Shown one piece after another: positions 8,329 through 16,723 of a stretch of 64,000 nt of DNA. Source of the DNA: Methylobacterium sp. CB376 (GTDB lineage Bacteria > Pseudomonadota > Alphaproteobacteria > Rhizobiales > Beijerinckiaceae). Numbering within the stretch: position 1 is the first letter of the stretch; each line of letters opens with the position of its first letter. The notes below the pieces were generated by a model, which searched no databases, had not been told where the DNA came from, and saw only the letters and a program-made list of their open reading frames with translations. The position numbers and the translations under genes were made by a program. The stretch lies in assembly GCF_029714205.1 (NCBI RefSeq), contig NZ_CP121648.1, forward strand, positions 5,715,001 through 5,779,000, given 5' to 3'.

Positions 8329-9035
8329 GTCTCGGCGATCCCGTCGGTGTTGGTGGGGTCGTAGCTCACCAGCGCGGCGTAGCGGGGCTGGACGTAGACC
8401 GAGTGGGCGATCCGCGCGGACGGGACGTAGGTCGCCCCGAAGGTCGGCCGGAACGTGAACACCACGTCGACGACGACCAGCGAGGCCGGGCCGAAGACGG
8501 AGCGCGGCAGGGTCGTCGGGCTCGGCGGCGCCGCGTTGCCGGCGGGCTGCTGCGCCACCAGGCAGGGCCGGTAGCTCGCGCCCCCCGTCCCGCTGCTCGT
8601 CCAGACCACGTTGGCCACGTAGCAGGCGCTCTGGTCGGTGGGGTCGCTGCAGCCCGACGCCACTTTGGTGAAGGCGATGCCGGCGGCGTTGATCGCGATG
8701 TTGCTCTGCCAGGGAATGCCCTGCCGCGCGGCGTCCGCCAGGACGTAGGGGAACAGGACGATGGCCGCGTCGAAGCCGAAGCGGATGTCCGCCGCGTTCA
8801 CGGTCGCCGTGGCGGCGCCGGCGGGCGGCACCGCCTGCGAGATCATCTGGCTGATCGTGCGCGCGAGGCGCTCGACGCTCCGCTTGGCGTTGACGTAGAG
8901 CGCGACCTGCAGCCCGACCGCCATGACGACGAGCAGGACGGGCAGCGCCGCGGCGAACTCGATCGCCGCGACGCCGGCTGCGTCGCCCCAGAGGCGGGTG
9001 CCGGGGCGCCCCGCGCCTGCGCGACCCCGCCGCAT
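8313..9035 (-). CDS. TadE/TadF-like pilus assembly protein
   Basis: 240 residues starting at ATG 9035. A short basic leader is followed by the TadE signature GVAAIEFAAALPVLLVVMAVGL (a glutamate at the +5-like position of a prepilin-type transmembrane segment) and then a periplasmic domain with VNAKRSVERLARTISQM. These are type IVb pseudopilin-like proteins processed by a prepilin peptidase in studied systems. Overlaps the downstream tadG-like gene. Just upstream in the same direction lies a truncated tadE-like fragment whose frame runs into this gene. Confidence 0.82.
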   Translation of the reverse strand: MRRGRAGAGRPGTRLWGDAAGVAAIEFAAALPVLLVVMAVGLQVALYVNAKRSVERLARTISQMISQAVPPAGAATATVNAADIRFGFDAAIVLFPYVLADAARQGIPWQSNIAINAAGIAFTKVASGCSDPTDQSACYVANVVWTSSGTGGASYRPCLVAQQPAGNAAPPSPTTLPRSVFGPASLVVVDVVFTFRPTFGATYVPSARIAHSVYVQPRYAALVSYDPTNTDGIAETCPGY

Positions 9036-9264
9036 CGTACTGCTCGTTGCGGAACGCGGCCGTCGCCACGGCCGCGGAGGCGGGGGCCCCGTTGTAGGAA
9101 ACGCCCCCGCTCAGCAGCGCGGCGAACACGGACGGTATCGGGGTGAACGGGTAGATCACCTGAAGGTACTGATAATCGCCCCTGCCGCCGAGGTTGTAGT
9201 GGCCGGACCCCGGGGCCAGCGCCGGCAGCGCCAGTCCGCTCTGGCTCGCATTCCGGATCCCGGA
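9036..9264 (-). pseudogene. 5'-truncated TadE-like fragment
   Basis: Reading leftward from the codon immediately after the dctM stop (TGA 9267-9265), an open frame gives protein-like sequence with LGGRGDYQYLQVIYPFTPIP, SVFAALLSGG, and SAAVATAAFRNEQY, which resembles the C-terminal end of TadE-family proteins. There is no start codon, prepilin-like segment or upstream coding. The fragment begins inside a TGATCCGGGATCCGG repeat core that also carries the dctM stop, so the break coincides with the repeat. Probably a relic left after rearrangement. Confidence 0.6.
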
Positions 9265-10590
9265 TCACAGCATCCCGAGCAGCCGCGGCAGCCCCAGCGA
9301 CAGGGCCGGCACGTAGGTGACGATGACGAGGAAGACCAGCATCGTCAGCAGCCAGGGCCAGACCGCGACGGTGAGTTCGGTGATGCCCATCTTGGTGATG
9401 CCCGAGGCCACGTAGAGGTTCAGCCCCACCGGCGGGTGGCACATGCCGACCTCCATGTTGACCACGATCAGGATGCCGAAATGGACCGGGTCGATGCCGA
9501 GCTTGGCGGCGATCGGGAACAGGATCGGCGCCATGATCAGCACGATGGAGGAGGGCTCCATCACGTTCCCGGCGACGAGCAGCAGCACGTTCACGATGAG
9601 CAGGAACACCACCCAGCCGAGGCCGGCCTGGGTGATCCAGCCGGCCATGGCCTGCGGGATCTGCTCGCTCGTCATCAGGAACGAGAACAGCACCGCGTTG
9701 GTGATGATGTAGAGCAGCATCGCGCTCATGTTGGCGGAATCGAGCAGCACCCGCGGCACGTCGCGCCAGGTCAGGTCGCGGTAGACGAAGACCGCGATCA
9801 CGAAGGCGTAGACGGCGCTGACCGCCGCCGCCTCGGTGGGCGTGAAGGCGCCCGTGTAGATGCCGCCGAGCACCAGCACGATGAGCAGCAGCCCCCAGAG
9901 GGACTTGCGGAAGGCCACGAAGCGCTCGCGCCAGGAGGCGCGGGGCAGGCGCGGGTAGTCGTTCCGGCGGGCGCGGTACCACGTGGTGAGGCCGAGCAGG
10001 CCCGCCAGCATCAGCCCCGGCACCACGCCGGCCACGAACAGCGTCGAGATCGAGGCCGAGGAGACCCGGTTGCCGTCCGGCCCGAACACCACGGCGCCGC
10101 TCGTCGCCACCGAGTACATCACCATGACGATCGAGGGCGGGATCAGGATGCCGAGCGCCCCCGAGGTGGTGATCACGCCCGCGCCGAACTTCTTGGGGAA
10201 TCCCTGCGCCACCATGGCGGGCAGGATGATCGAGCCGATCGCCACCACGGTCGCGGGGCTCGATCCCGAGATCGCCGCGAAGAGCGCGCAGGCCATCACG
10301 CCCGCGAGGCCGAGCCCCCCGTACCAGTGGCCGACCATCGCGGTGGCGAAGTTGATCATCCGCCGGGCGACGCCGCCATGGGTGAGGAAGTTGCCCGACA
10401 GGATGAAGAACGGGATCGCCATGATCTCGAAGTTCTCGATCCCGGTGAACAGCTTGAGCGCCACCGCCTCGATCGGCACGCTCGTCATCACGAACAGGAA
10501 GGTGAGCACCGAGAGGCCGAGCGCGATCGAGATCGGCATGCCGGTGAGCATCAGGGCGACGAGGAGCCCGAAGATGATGGCGGCGTTCAT
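9265..10590 (-). CDS. dctM: TRAP transporter large permease (DctM type)
   Basis: 441 residues from ATG 10590; highly hydrophobic with about twelve membrane segments. Family marks include the N-terminal LLVALMLTGMPISIALGLS, the conserved FFILSGNFLTHGGVARRMINFA, ISGSSPATVVAIGSIILPAM and GILIPPSIVMVMYSVATS, and the C-terminal MEVGMCHPPVGLNLYV. DctM forms the Na+-coupled transport channel of tripartite ATP-independent periplasmic transporters. Its start overlaps the dctQ stop by four bases (ATGA), so the two are translationally coupled. Last gene of the minus-strand operon that begins with the CoA transferase. Confidence 0.95.
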   Translation of the reverse strand: MNAAIIFGLLVALMLTGMPISIALGLSVLTFLFVMTSVPIEAVALKLFTGIENFEIMAIPFFILSGNFLTHGGVARRMINFATAMVGHWYGGLGLAGVMACALFAAISGSSPATVVAIGSIILPAMVAQGFPKKFGAGVITTSGALGILIPPSIVMVMYSVATSGAVVFGPDGNRVSSASISTLFVAGVVPGLMLAGLLGLTTWYRARRNDYPRLPRASWRERFVAFRKSLWGLLLIVLVLGGIYTGAFTPTEAAAVSAVYAFVIAVFVYRDLTWRDVPRVLLDSANMSAMLLYIITNAVLFSFLMTSEQIPQAMAGWITQAGLGWVVFLLIVNVLLLVAGNVMEPSSIVLIMAPILFPIAAKLGIDPVHFGILIVVNMEVGMCHPPVGLNLYVASGITKMGITELTVAVWPWLLTMLVFLVIVTYVPALSLGLPRLLGML

Positions 10591-11174
10591 CGCGCGCGCT
10601 CCTCGGCGGCGAGGTCGCGGGCGGCCTGCGGGCTCTCGACCACGCCCTCGACGTGCCCCGGATCGTGGTGGGGCAATTCGCCCGTGCGCCCGAAGTGCCA
10701 CGCCACCTGCAGGAAGCGGAAGCACATCAGGTAGGAGCCGAGCGGGATGGCGAGGTAGACGATCCAGCTCGGGATCTCGAGATCGGGCGAGGTCTGGTCG
10801 GTGTCGACGAGGCCGAGCACGAATTTCAGGCCCATCGTGCCGATGGTCGCGGTGAACAGCGCCCCGCAGAGCAGCCCGAACAGGATCACCCGGTGGCGCA
10901 GGCCCGGGGCGAGCCGGTTGACCAGGACGTCGACCCCGACGTGGATCCCGGTGCGCACGCCGTAGGCGGCGCCGAACTTCGCCATCCACACGAACATGTA
11001 GATGCAGAGTTCCTGCGCCCAGGAGAGGTGGATCGCCGAGGTGAGCGGGAACAGGGCCGGGATTCCGGAGGCGTAGCGGTGGACGACGGCGACGAAGATG
11101 AGCAGCGTCGCGGCGGCCATCAGGCTCGCGATCAGGATCTCTTCCAGGCGGTCGAGGACGCGCAGCAGGATCAT
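10587..11174 (-). CDS. dctQ: TRAP transporter small permease (DctQ type)
   Basis: 195 residues from ATG 11174 (MILLRVLDRLEEIL). The longer open frame upstream is Arg/Pro-rich and not protein-like. Four membrane segments are visible: ILIASLMAAATLLIFVAVV, an amphipathic SWAQELCIYMFVWMAKFGAAYGV, HRVILFGLLCGALFTATIG and WIVYLAIPLGSYLMCFRFL. The charged GIHVGVDVLVNRL turn is typical of DctQ. It is the obligatory small partner of DctM in the membrane. Overlaps dctM by four bases and is 290 bases from dctP, a gap that contains two copies of a short repeat. Confidence 0.92.
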   Translation of the reverse strand: MILLRVLDRLEEILIASLMAAATLLIFVAVVHRYASGIPALFPLTSAIHLSWAQELCIYMFVWMAKFGAAYGVRTGIHVGVDVLVNRLAPGLRHRVILFGLLCGALFTATIGTMGLKFVLGLVDTDQTSPDLEIPSWIVYLAIPLGSYLMCFRFLQVAWHFGRTGELPHHDPGHVEGVVESPQAARDLAAEERAR

Positions 11175-11332
11175 GCGGGGGTACCGGGGCGGGGCGTCCG
11201 GCGCGGGACCTCCCCGGAGGAGAGGCCCCGCGCCGCGCGGGAGGGAGCGCGGAGGGCGGCGAGAGCAGGCTTCGCTCGGAGCGAGACCGGAAGCCCGCTC
11301 CAGGTCTTGGCGTGTGCCGCATTTCCTAGGCT

Positions 11333-11466
11333 GAACCGGCATCCACGTCAGCGGGAAATGCTCTGGAGCAGCGCCCGATCACGGTGCCATCGGACGCGGC
11401 TCTCGGTCTTTGATTTCGGCGCACCGTCTTCGACGAACCGGCATCCGCTTCGTCGGACAATGCTCT
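11333..11466. repeat. two direct copies of a ~32-bp dispersed element
   Basis: Copy 1 at 11333-11364 and copy 2 at 11435-11466 share GAACCGGCATCC, then a variable 3-base segment, GCGG/GTCGG and A(A)ATGCTCT. On the minus strand copy 2 begins on the dctP stop codon (TAG at 11467-11465) and reads TAGAGCATT...GGATGCCGGTTC. Repeats beginning TAGAGCAT and ending CCGGTT are, from memory, abundant in intergenic DNA of Methylobacterium and related Rhizobiales. The 70 bases between copies hold no gene. Confidence 0.65.
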
Positions 11467-12505
11467 ACTGCGTGCGCGCCTCGCGCTGGAACTCCTCGAT
11501 CACGTCCTTGCCGACGCGCTTGGTCATCTCGGCCGTGACCGGCTCGAGGGCCTTGCGCCAGGCCGCCTTCTCCTCGTCGGTCAGGGTCAGGAAGGTGATC
11601 TTGCCGGACTTCCGCATCTCCTCCAGGGCATCGGCATTGTCCCGGCCCGCGACCTCGTTGGCGTAGGCCGTCGCCTCCGCCATCGCCTTCTCGAGCTGGC
11701 CGCGCACCTCCGGCGGCAGGCCGTCCCAGAATTTCTTGTTCGTGATCACCGCGTAGCCGATATAGCCGTGGTCGGAGAGGGTCGCGTATTTCTGCACCTC
11801 GTGGTGCTTCTGCGTGTACATGTTCGAGGGCGTGTTCTCGGACCCGTCCACCACGCCGGTCTGCAGGCCCTGATAGACTTCCGAGAAGGCCATCACCTGG
11901 GGAATCGCCCCGAGCGCGCGGAACTGCGCCTCCAGCACCTTGGAGGACTGGATGCGCATCTTGAGGCCGCGGAAATCCGCGGGGAGCCGCAGCGGCTTGT
12001 TGGCGCTCATGATCTTGAAGCCGTTGTCCCAGTAGGCGAGGCCGGTGATGCCCTTGGTCTCGAGCTTCTCGAACAGGCGCCGGCCGAGCGGCCCCTCGGT
12101 CACGCGCCGCAGGGCCGCCTTGTCAGGCAGGATGTAGGGCAGGTCGAAGACCTCGAACTCCTTCGCGCCGAGCGGCCCGAACTTCGCCAGCGAGGGCGCC
12201 AGCATCTGCACGGCGCCGAGCTGCAGCGCCTCGACCTCCTCCTTGTCCTTGAACAGCTGCGAGTTCGGGTAGACTTCGACCTTGACCTTTCCGCCGGTAT
12301 ATTTCTCGGCCAGTTCCTTGAACTTGTCGGCGCCGCGACCCTTGGGCGTGTCGGGAGCGGTGACGTGGCTGAACTTGAGGACGATCGGGCCCTGCGCGAG
12401 GGCTTGCCCCCCGAGCAGGGTTTGGCCCCCGAGCAGCGCGAGCGCGGCCGCGGCGCAGAGCGCGCGACGGGAGAGGGGCCGCAGGCGGCCGTCGGTGCGG
12501 GACAT
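11465..12505 (-). CDS. dctP: TRAP transporter substrate-binding protein (DctP type)
   Basis: 346 residues from ATG 12505. A twin-arginine-like basic start (RRALCAAAALALLGG) leads a signal peptide cleaved near ALAQG, giving a periplasmic protein. The mature part shows the DctP pattern: VLKFSHVTAPDTPKGRGADKF, VEVYPNSQLFKDKEEVEALQLGAVQM, and the ligand-binding region LRLPADFRGLKMRIQSS with the carboxylate-binding arginine of the KMR/RIQ motif, then VDGSENTPSNMYTQKHHEV. It binds an organic acid, probably a dicarboxylate. It lies downstream of the MaoC-like hydratase in the same operon. Confidence 0.95.
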   Translation of the reverse strand: MSRTDGRLRPLSRRALCAAAALALLGGQTLLGGQALAQGPIVLKFSHVTAPDTPKGRGADKFKELAEKYTGGKVKVEVYPNSQLFKDKEEVEALQLGAVQMLAPSLAKFGPLGAKEFEVFDLPYILPDKAALRRVTEGPLGRRLFEKLETKGITGLAYWDNGFKIMSANKPLRLPADFRGLKMRIQSSKVLEAQFRALGAIPQVMAFSEVYQGLQTGVVDGSENTPSNMYTQKHHEVQKYATLSDHGYIGYAVITNKKFWDGLPPEVRGQLEKAMAEATAYANEVAGRDNADALEEMRKSGKITFLTLTDEEKAAWRKALEPVTAEMTKRVGKDVIEEFQREARTQ

Positions 12506-12607
12506 GGCGTTTCCTCGTCGATCGGCCGATTTCCGGCCTGTTCTGGCGCCCGACCCTGGCAGGGGCGGTGCGACGACGCAATGCGACGATCGCTCAAGGC
12601 CACCGCG

Positions 12608-13447
12608 TCAGGCGGAGGCCTCCATGCAGGGGCGGCCGTCCGCGTCGGCGGTGAGGCCGGAGAAGCCCCCCACCGCGCGGCGCCCCTCCACCCGGAAGGT
12701 CCGGCCGGCGATCAGGGGCGCCACGCCGCGGTAGCGGAAGCGGCCCGGCACCCGCCCGAGCAGCGTCGCCGCGAGGTTGAGGAGCAGACTCGCCTGCAGC
12801 GGCCCGTGCACGACGAGGCCCGGATAGCCCTCGACCCGCGTCGCGTAGGGGTGATCGTAGTGGAAGCGGTGACCGTTGAAGGTCATGGCCGAGTAGCGGA
12901 ACAGCAGCACCGGCGAGGCCTCGACCGCCCAGGCGAGGTCGGGCGGGGGCAGCGCCGGAGCGGGCGGCGGCGCGGCCGGCTCGCCGGGCCGGGCCGCCTC
13001 CCGGTAGACGATGTCCTGCCGCTCGCGGATCGCCACGCCGCTCGGCGTCTCGTAATCGTGCCGCACGGTGACGAAGCAGAGGCCCCCGCTGCGGCCCTCC
13101 TTGAAGGCGACGTCCGCCACCGTCTCGCGGCGGACCACGCGGTCGCCGAGGCGCAGGGGCGCCAGCGTCTCGACCTCGCCCCCCGCCCACATCCGGCGCG
13201 GCAGCGGCACCGGGGGCAGGAAGCCGCCCTTGGCGGCGTGGCCGTCCGGCCCGAGCGTGCCGGCCTCCGGCGTCTCGGGGGCGAGGCACCAGTGCAGGGC
13301 GAGGGGTGCCTCCCCCTCCCCCACCGCGGCGAGGTGCGGCGCGAGGGTCGCCCGGTACTCCGCCGCGAGGCGGGGCGTGACGAGGTCCTCGACGACCCGG
13401 GTGCGGCCGATCCAGCCGCGCAGGTGATCGAGGGCGGCGGCGTCCAT
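12608..13447 (-). CDS. MaoC-like/FAS1-type dehydratase domain protein (acyl-CoA hydratase, mesaconyl-C4-CoA hydratase-like)
   Basis: 279 residues. The N-terminal half resembles the FAS1-like hot-dog dehydratase domain (LHWCLAPETPEAGTLGPDGH, then PPVPLPRRMWAGGEVE), and the C-terminal half carries the hydratase region FNGHRFHYDHPYATRVEGYPGLVVHGPLQA, with the Asp/His dyad expected of an R-hydratase. Proteins of this layout include mesaconyl-C4-CoA hydratase and itaconyl-CoA hydratase, which make citramalyl-CoA. Its start codon shares one base with the acyl-CoA dehydrogenase stop (TGATG), so they are coupled. Substrate inferred only from family and operon. Confidence 0.82.
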   Translation of the reverse strand: MDAAALDHLRGWIGRTRVVEDLVTPRLAAEYRATLAPHLAAVGEGEAPLALHWCLAPETPEAGTLGPDGHAAKGGFLPPVPLPRRMWAGGEVETLAPLRLGDRVVRRETVADVAFKEGRSGGLCFVTVRHDYETPSGVAIRERQDIVYREAARPGEPAAPPPAPALPPPDLAWAVEASPVLLFRYSAMTFNGHRFHYDHPYATRVEGYPGLVVHGPLQASLLLNLAATLLGRVPGRFRYRGVAPLIAGRTFRVEGRRAVGGFSGLTADADGRPCMEASA

Positions 13448-14607
13448 CAGTAGGACCGCGGCAGGCCGAGCACGTGCTCGGCGAGGTAGGACAGGATCAG
13501 GTTCGTGGAGATCGGCGCCACTTGGTAGAGGCGCGTCTCGCGGAACTTGCGCTCGACGTCATACTCCTCCGCGAAGCCGAAGCCGCCATGGGTCTGGATA
13601 CAGGCATTCGCGGCCTCGAAGGAGGCGTCGGCCGCCAGCATCTTGGCCATGTTCGCCTCCGGACCCGGATTGGCGCCGGCCTCGTAGAGCCGCAGGGCCT
13701 CGCGCACCATCAGCTCGGCGGCCCGCATGCGGGCGTAGGCGGCGGCGATCGGGAACTGCACGCCCTGGTTCTGGCCGATCGGCCGGCCGAACACCCGCCG
13801 CTCCCGCGCGTAGGCGCCGGCCTTGGCGATGAACCACTTGGCGTCGCCGACGCATTCGGCCGCGATCAGGATCCGCTCCGCGTTCATGCCCGAGAGGATG
13901 TAGCGGAAGCCCCGGCCCTCCTCGCCGACCAAATTCTCGGCCGGCACGCGCAGGTCGTCGAAGAAGACCTCCGTGGTGGCGTGGTTCATCATCGTGCGGA
14001 TGGGCCGGATGGTGAGGCCGCGCCCGAGCGCCTCGCGCATGTCGACGAGGAGGACGGAGAGCCCCTCGGTGCGCTTGCCGCCCTCGGGCACCGGGGCGGT
14101 GCGGGCAAGGAGCAGCATCAGGTCCGAGTGCTCGGCCCGGCTCGTCCAGATCTTCTGGCCGTTGACGACGAAGTGGTCGCCCTCGCGCCGCGCCGTGGTC
14201 TTGAGGGCCGCCGTGTCGGTGCCGCTCGTCGGCTCGGTGACGCCGAAGGCCTGCAGCCGCAGGCGGCCCTCGGCGATGCCCGGCAGGGTGCGCCGCTTCT
14301 GCGCCTCGGAGCCGTGCCGCAGCAGCGTGCCCATCGTGTACATCTGGGCGTGGCAGGCGCCGCCGTTGCAGCCGGCGCGCTGGATCTCCTCCAGCACCGC
14401 CGCGGCGGCCGAGAGCGGCAGCCCCGCGCCGCCATACTCCTCGGGGATCAGCACCGAGAGGTAGCCGGCCTCGGTCAGCGCGGCCACGAACTCGGTCGGA
14501 TAGGCCATCTCCCGGTCCAGGGCGCGCCAGTACTCGCCGGGGAAGCGGGCGCAGAGCTTGGCGACCGCCTCGCGGATCTCCGGATAGGTCTCCTCGGTCA
14601 TCGGCAC
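13447..14607 (-). CDS. acyl-CoA dehydrogenase
   Basis: 386 residues, the usual length. FAD-dependent family signatures are present: LQAFGVTEPTSGTDTAALKTTA (flavin/substrate loop), VNGQKIWTSRAEHSDLMLLLART, FRYILSGMNAERILIAAECVGDAKWFI, the RRVFGRPIGQNQGVQFPIA helix and QTHGGFGFAEEYDVERKFRETRLYQVAP near the C-terminus. It oxidises an acyl-CoA at the alpha-beta position and passes electrons to ETF. Between a CoA transferase and a hydratase it would introduce the double bond before hydration of the activated acid. The catalytic base could not be assigned with confidence by eye. Confidence 0.93.
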   Translation of the reverse strand: MPMTEETYPEIREAVAKLCARFPGEYWRALDREMAYPTEFVAALTEAGYLSVLIPEEYGGAGLPLSAAAAVLEEIQRAGCNGGACHAQMYTMGTLLRHGSEAQKRRTLPGIAEGRLRLQAFGVTEPTSGTDTAALKTTARREGDHFVVNGQKIWTSRAEHSDLMLLLARTAPVPEGGKRTEGLSVLLVDMREALGRGLTIRPIRTMMNHATTEVFFDDLRVPAENLVGEEGRGFRYILSGMNAERILIAAECVGDAKWFIAKAGAYARERRVFGRPIGQNQGVQFPIAAAYARMRAAELMVREALRLYEAGANPGPEANMAKMLAADASFEAANACIQTHGGFGFAEEYDVERKFRETRLYQVAPISTNLILSYLAEHVLGLPRSY

Positions 14608-14629
14608 TCCCGCGGGGTGATGGGCCAGT

Positions 14630-15832
14630 TCATGGGCCAGTTTCCGGGCGCCCGATCCCGGTCGCGCCGGGGCCGGGACGGCCGCGGGCGGCGGCGCCGA
14701 ACGCGGCCCGGATGGCGGCCCCGTGGGCGCCGATCGCCGGCACCGGCCCGAGGGGCCGGGCGCGGCCGTCGATCAGCGCCGGGGGCGCCACGATCAGGGC
14801 CGTCCCCGCCGGCGTCTCGACCGCGACGCGCCGCAGGGCCGGGTGGGCGACGAGGTCGGCGAGTTCGTTGACGAAGCCGTAGGCGGTGCCGCTCGCGCGC
14901 AGCCGCGCCGCCGCCTCGTCGCGGGTGAGGGCCGCGAAGGCCCGCGCCACCCTCGCATCCACCGCCGGCCGGTTCGCGACCCGGACCGTGTTCGACTGGA
15001 AGCCCTCCCGGCCCGGCAGGTCCGGCTCCCCGAGCAGGCCGGCGCAGAAGGCGGCCCACTCGCGCTCGTTCTGGATCGAGATCAGCACCAGGCCGTCATC
15101 GGCGGTGCGGAACGCCCCGTAGGGGCAGATCGACGGATGGGCGAGGCCGACCCGCTGCGGCGCCCGGCCGGTGCCCTCGTAGTAGAGGAGCGGCACGTTC
15201 ATCCAGTCGGCTATGCCGTCGAACAGGCTCACTTCGAGCGCCGCGCCGCGCCCGCTGCGCTCGCGGCCGATCAGCGCCTCCAGCACGGCGGCGTGGGCGG
15301 CCATGCCGCAGGCGATGTCGCAGACCGAGACGCCGACCCGGCCGGGCCCGGCCGGGTGGCCCGTGATGGCGGCGAGCCCGCTCTCGGCCTGGACCAGGAG
15401 GTCGTAGGCCTTCATCTGCGCGTAGGCGTGGCCGCTGCCGTAGCCGGTGATGTCGAGGGTGATCAGGCGGGGATGGCGCGCCCGCAGGGCGCCCGCGCCG
15501 AACCCGGCCCGGGCCGCGGCGCCCGGGGCGAGGTTCTGGATGAACACGTCCGCCTCGGCCAGGATGGCGTGCAGGAGCGCGGCGTCGTCCGGGGCCTTGA
15601 TGTCGGCGACGAGGCTCTCCTTGCCCCGGTTGAGCCAGACGAAGTAGGTCGAGAGCCCGTTCACGGCGTCGTCGTAGCCGCGGGCGAAGTCGCCCTCCGG
15701 CCGCTCGACCTTGATCACCCGGGCGCCGGCATCCGCCAGCCGCGACGAGCAGTAGGGCGCCGCCACCGCCTGTTCGAGCGCCAGCACCGTGATCCCGGTG
15801 AGCGGGCGGGCGCCCGTTCCGTCCTCCGTCAT
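14630..15832 (-). CDS. CaiB/BaiF family (class III) CoA transferase
   Basis: 400 residues from ATG 15832 (an upstream in-frame start adds 11 unconvincing residues). Class III features: LTGITVLALEQAVAAPYCSS, ADAGARVIKVERPEGDFAR, FVWLNRGKESLVADIK with the conserved N-x-K, and the catalytic aspartate in GYGSGHAYAQMKAYDLLVQAESGL (YDLLVQ). It moves CoA between carboxylic acids, commonly from succinyl-CoA to a dicarboxylate or hydroxyacid. First gene of the operon running through acyl-CoA dehydrogenase, MaoC-like hydratase and the TRAP transporter, so it probably activates the imported acid. Confidence 0.92.
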   Translation of the reverse strand: MTEDGTGARPLTGITVLALEQAVAAPYCSSRLADAGARVIKVERPEGDFARGYDDAVNGLSTYFVWLNRGKESLVADIKAPDDAALLHAILAEADVFIQNLAPGAAARAGFGAGALRARHPRLITLDITGYGSGHAYAQMKAYDLLVQAESGLAAITGHPAGPGRVGVSVCDIACGMAAHAAVLEALIGRERSGRGAALEVSLFDGIADWMNVPLLYYEGTGRAPQRVGLAHPSICPYGAFRTADDGLVLISIQNEREWAAFCAGLLGEPDLPGREGFQSNTVRVANRPAVDARVARAFAALTRDEAAARLRASGTAYGFVNELADLVAHPALRRVAVETPAGTALIVAPPALIDGRARPLGPVPAIGAHGAAIRAAFGAAARGRPGPGATGIGRPETGP

Positions 15833-15893
15833 CGCGCCTCCCGCCGCGTCGTGGGGCGGGACCATGCGACGGCGCGCGGCGCCTGTCCAATCC

Positions 15894-16091
15894 TCAGCGG
15901 CAGGAGGCGATGTCGCCGGTCGGCAGGATCTCGCAGGGGTCGGGCGCCTCCGCCCGGGGCGGGAGCCGGGCGGGGCCGCCGCGGGGATGCGGCGCGCCGA
16001 GCCCGCGGGCGCTGGAGAAGCCGATCGCCAGCGCGATCAGCGCCAGGCAGGCGAGCCATCCGAGGCGGAACACGAACATCATGTTGGGCAT
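15894..16091 (-). CDS. small single-pass membrane protein, unknown
   Basis: 65 residues from ATG 16091, with GGAGAC six bases upstream. One transmembrane segment at residues about 5-27 (FVFRLGWLACLALIALAIGF) followed by a proline-rich tail ending DPCEILPTGDIASCR with two cysteines. Possibly an exported or inner-membrane-anchored small protein. No family recognised. It is preceded on the same strand by a second small ORF at 16117-16296. Confidence 0.5.
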   Translation of the reverse strand: MPNMMFVFRLGWLACLALIALAIGFSSARGLGAPHPRGGPARLPPRAEAPDPCEILPTGDIASCR

Positions 16092-16116
16092 GACGGGTCT
16101 CCGGGTCGGGACAGGG

Positions 16117-16296
16117 CTACTCGGCGGGGACGGCGGCCGCGCCGGCGGCCCGCGGCAGGGCGGGGCGGGCGGGCGCGAGGCCGTGGCAGGGCCGGGGCAG
16201 GCGGCCGGGAGCGCCCGCCGCCGCGAGGCCCCGCAGGGCGTCGGGGGCGGGGTGGCGGTCCGGTTCGCTCGGCCCGTGGGCCGCATCCATCGACAT
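16117..16296 (-). CDS. possible small protein (59 residues), unknown
   Basis: Begins at ATG 16296 behind a strong GGGAGGAG ribosome-binding site five to eight bases upstream, which is the main reason to list it. The sequence (MSMDAAHGPSEPDRH..., ending AAAVPAE) is alanine/proline/arginine-rich and not recognisable. It ends 25 bases before the start of the small membrane protein gene downstream, so the two could be an operon. May be spurious. Confidence 0.35.
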   Translation of the reverse strand: MSMDAAHGPSEPDRHPAPDALRGLAAAGAPGRLPRPCHGLAPARPALPRAAGAAAVPAE

Positions 16297-16723
16297 CCCG
16301 TCTCCTCCCGGTCGGGGCGGCGTCGCTGGAATCCTCCCTGGTGACCGTCGAGCGACCGCGATACCTGCAATCTTGCCTCGCAAAGCAAGATCTATTGCGC
16401 AATACCCTTGCGAAAGAGACCAGATCGACCCGAGAATGATCAGTTCAACTGGGATTCGAAGTGGCAGGCGCGATCGCTCGGCGGTCTTTATCGGTGTTGT
16501 GCGGAGTTATAGAGAAATGTGACTGCTATTCCATCCTCCGAATGGAGGAGGGTCCGGCGGGGCGGGTCCGGGCACCGCCGGCCCCGCCCGAACGCCCGCC
16601 CGATGCCCGAGCGAAGCGCCGCCGCATCATTTCGTCGCCGAACCGGTGACCCCTTCGGCGAATGATGCTTAACTCCGATCCAAGTGCTCGCCGAGAGGGC
16701 ACACTCAGACGAGGAGGCGTCAC
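16297..16723. other. intergenic region between divergent genes, with small palindromes
   Basis: About 430 bases without a supportable gene. It is AT-richer than its surroundings between about 16380 and 16530. A 7-bp stem ATCTTGC/GCAAGAT (16370-16376 with 16385-16391) and a perfect 10-bp palindrome ATTGCGCAAT (16394-16403) lie upstream of the minus-strand small genes and could be an operator. The right-hand end contains the promoter region of the EF-G-like gene; no clear -35/-10 pair was identified. Confidence 0.4.

Noticed and set aside
8923..10734. 603-codon plus-strand frame over the TRAP permease
   Set aside because: His/Arg/Asp/Gln-rich antisense of transmembrane codons; the opposite strand encodes DctM.
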